This document shows, piece after piece, positions 7,693-10,187 of a stretch of 10,187 nt of DNA. This stretch comes from Burkholderiales bacterium (GTDB taxonomy: Bacteria; Pseudomonadota; Gammaproteobacteria; Burkholderiales; JAEUMW01): NCBI GenBank assembly GCA_016791285.1, contig JAEUMX010000274.1, positions 1 through 10,187 of the forward strand, read 5' to 3'. The number at the start of each line of letters is the position of its first letter. The stretch's first letter is position 1. A program made the translations under genes and the position numbers. The notes beneath the pieces are model-generated. The model ran no database searches. It was given only the letters and a program-made list of their open reading frames with translations, and was not told the origin of the DNA.

Positions 7693-7696
<4 letters not shown>
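6833..7696 (-). CDS. DUF4213/DUF364 protein (putative metal- or ligand-binding)
   Basis: The 287-residue, probably cytoplasmic protein has no signal peptide or membrane span. The N-terminal part (about 8-110, ELLAITDTIASTLRLPAV ... MADRVLGLAAINAISQ) resembles DUF4213. The C-terminal part (about 130-260) resembles DUF364, a Rossmann-like fold annotated as putative heavy-metal chelation. It contains a glycine-rich turn (GDHLGMIGYFGPLV, 136-148), CDKIVSTSTVLLNGTLDDVL (186-205) and VLVGPSAGCVPDPLFARGV (216-233). Seven cysteines are present (43, 111, 151, 186, 223, 251, 265), not arranged as a CxxC motif. The biochemical role is unknown to me. The GTG at 7696 is chosen because it forms a GTGA overlap with the treY stop, has GAGGG 9 bases upstream, and gives a normal family N-terminus. 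Longer open frame upstream is treY read in another frame. The gene overlaps both neighbours by four bases, tying it to trehalose synthesis on one side and amino acid import on the other. Confidence 0.85.

Positions 7697-10187
<2,491 letters not shown>

Overview
The window comes from a GC-rich Gram-negative bacterium. A secreted RTX-type protein, an Aap/Bzt-type polar amino acid ABC importer with two large permeases, and a bacterial TreY fit a proteobacterium. Betaproteobacteria is my best guess from family resemblance; nothing in the window proves it. The DNA is almost entirely coding, and I see no rRNA, tRNA, CRISPR array, insertion sequence or integrase.

Layout. (1) Bases 1-2069, plus strand: the C-terminal 688 residues of a secreted RTX (calcium-binding beta-roll) protein whose start lies before the window. 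(2) Bases 2092-2697, minus strand: a GNAT-family N-acetyltransferase, convergent with the RTX gene and 22 bp from it. (3) Bases 2770-10187, minus strand: a tight six-gene run. In transcription order it holds treY (maltooligosyltrehalose synthase, 5' end outside the window), a DUF4213/DUF364 Rossmann-like protein, a periplasmic amino acid-binding protein (AapJ type), two permeases (AapQ and AapM types) and the ATPase (AapP type). Three of its five junctions are 4-base stop/start overlaps (GTGA, ATGA, GTGA). The other two gaps are 10 bp and 2 bp. This points to one transcript with translational coupling.

How the genes work together. The last four genes form a complete importer for polar amino acids: binding protein, heterodimeric membrane channel and ATPase. 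TreY converts the reducing end of maltodextrin to a trehalosyl end; its partner TreZ, which releases trehalose, would be expected just upstream, outside the window. The DUF4213/DUF364 protein sits between the two systems and overlaps both neighbours. Why an amino acid importer and a trehalose-forming enzyme share a transcript is not clear from sequence. Shared use in osmotic or desiccation stress is one inference. The RTX protein and the acetyltransferase look like separate units.

Most of the window is conventional. The part most worth following up is the DUF4213/DUF364 gene locked between treY and the amino acid importer.
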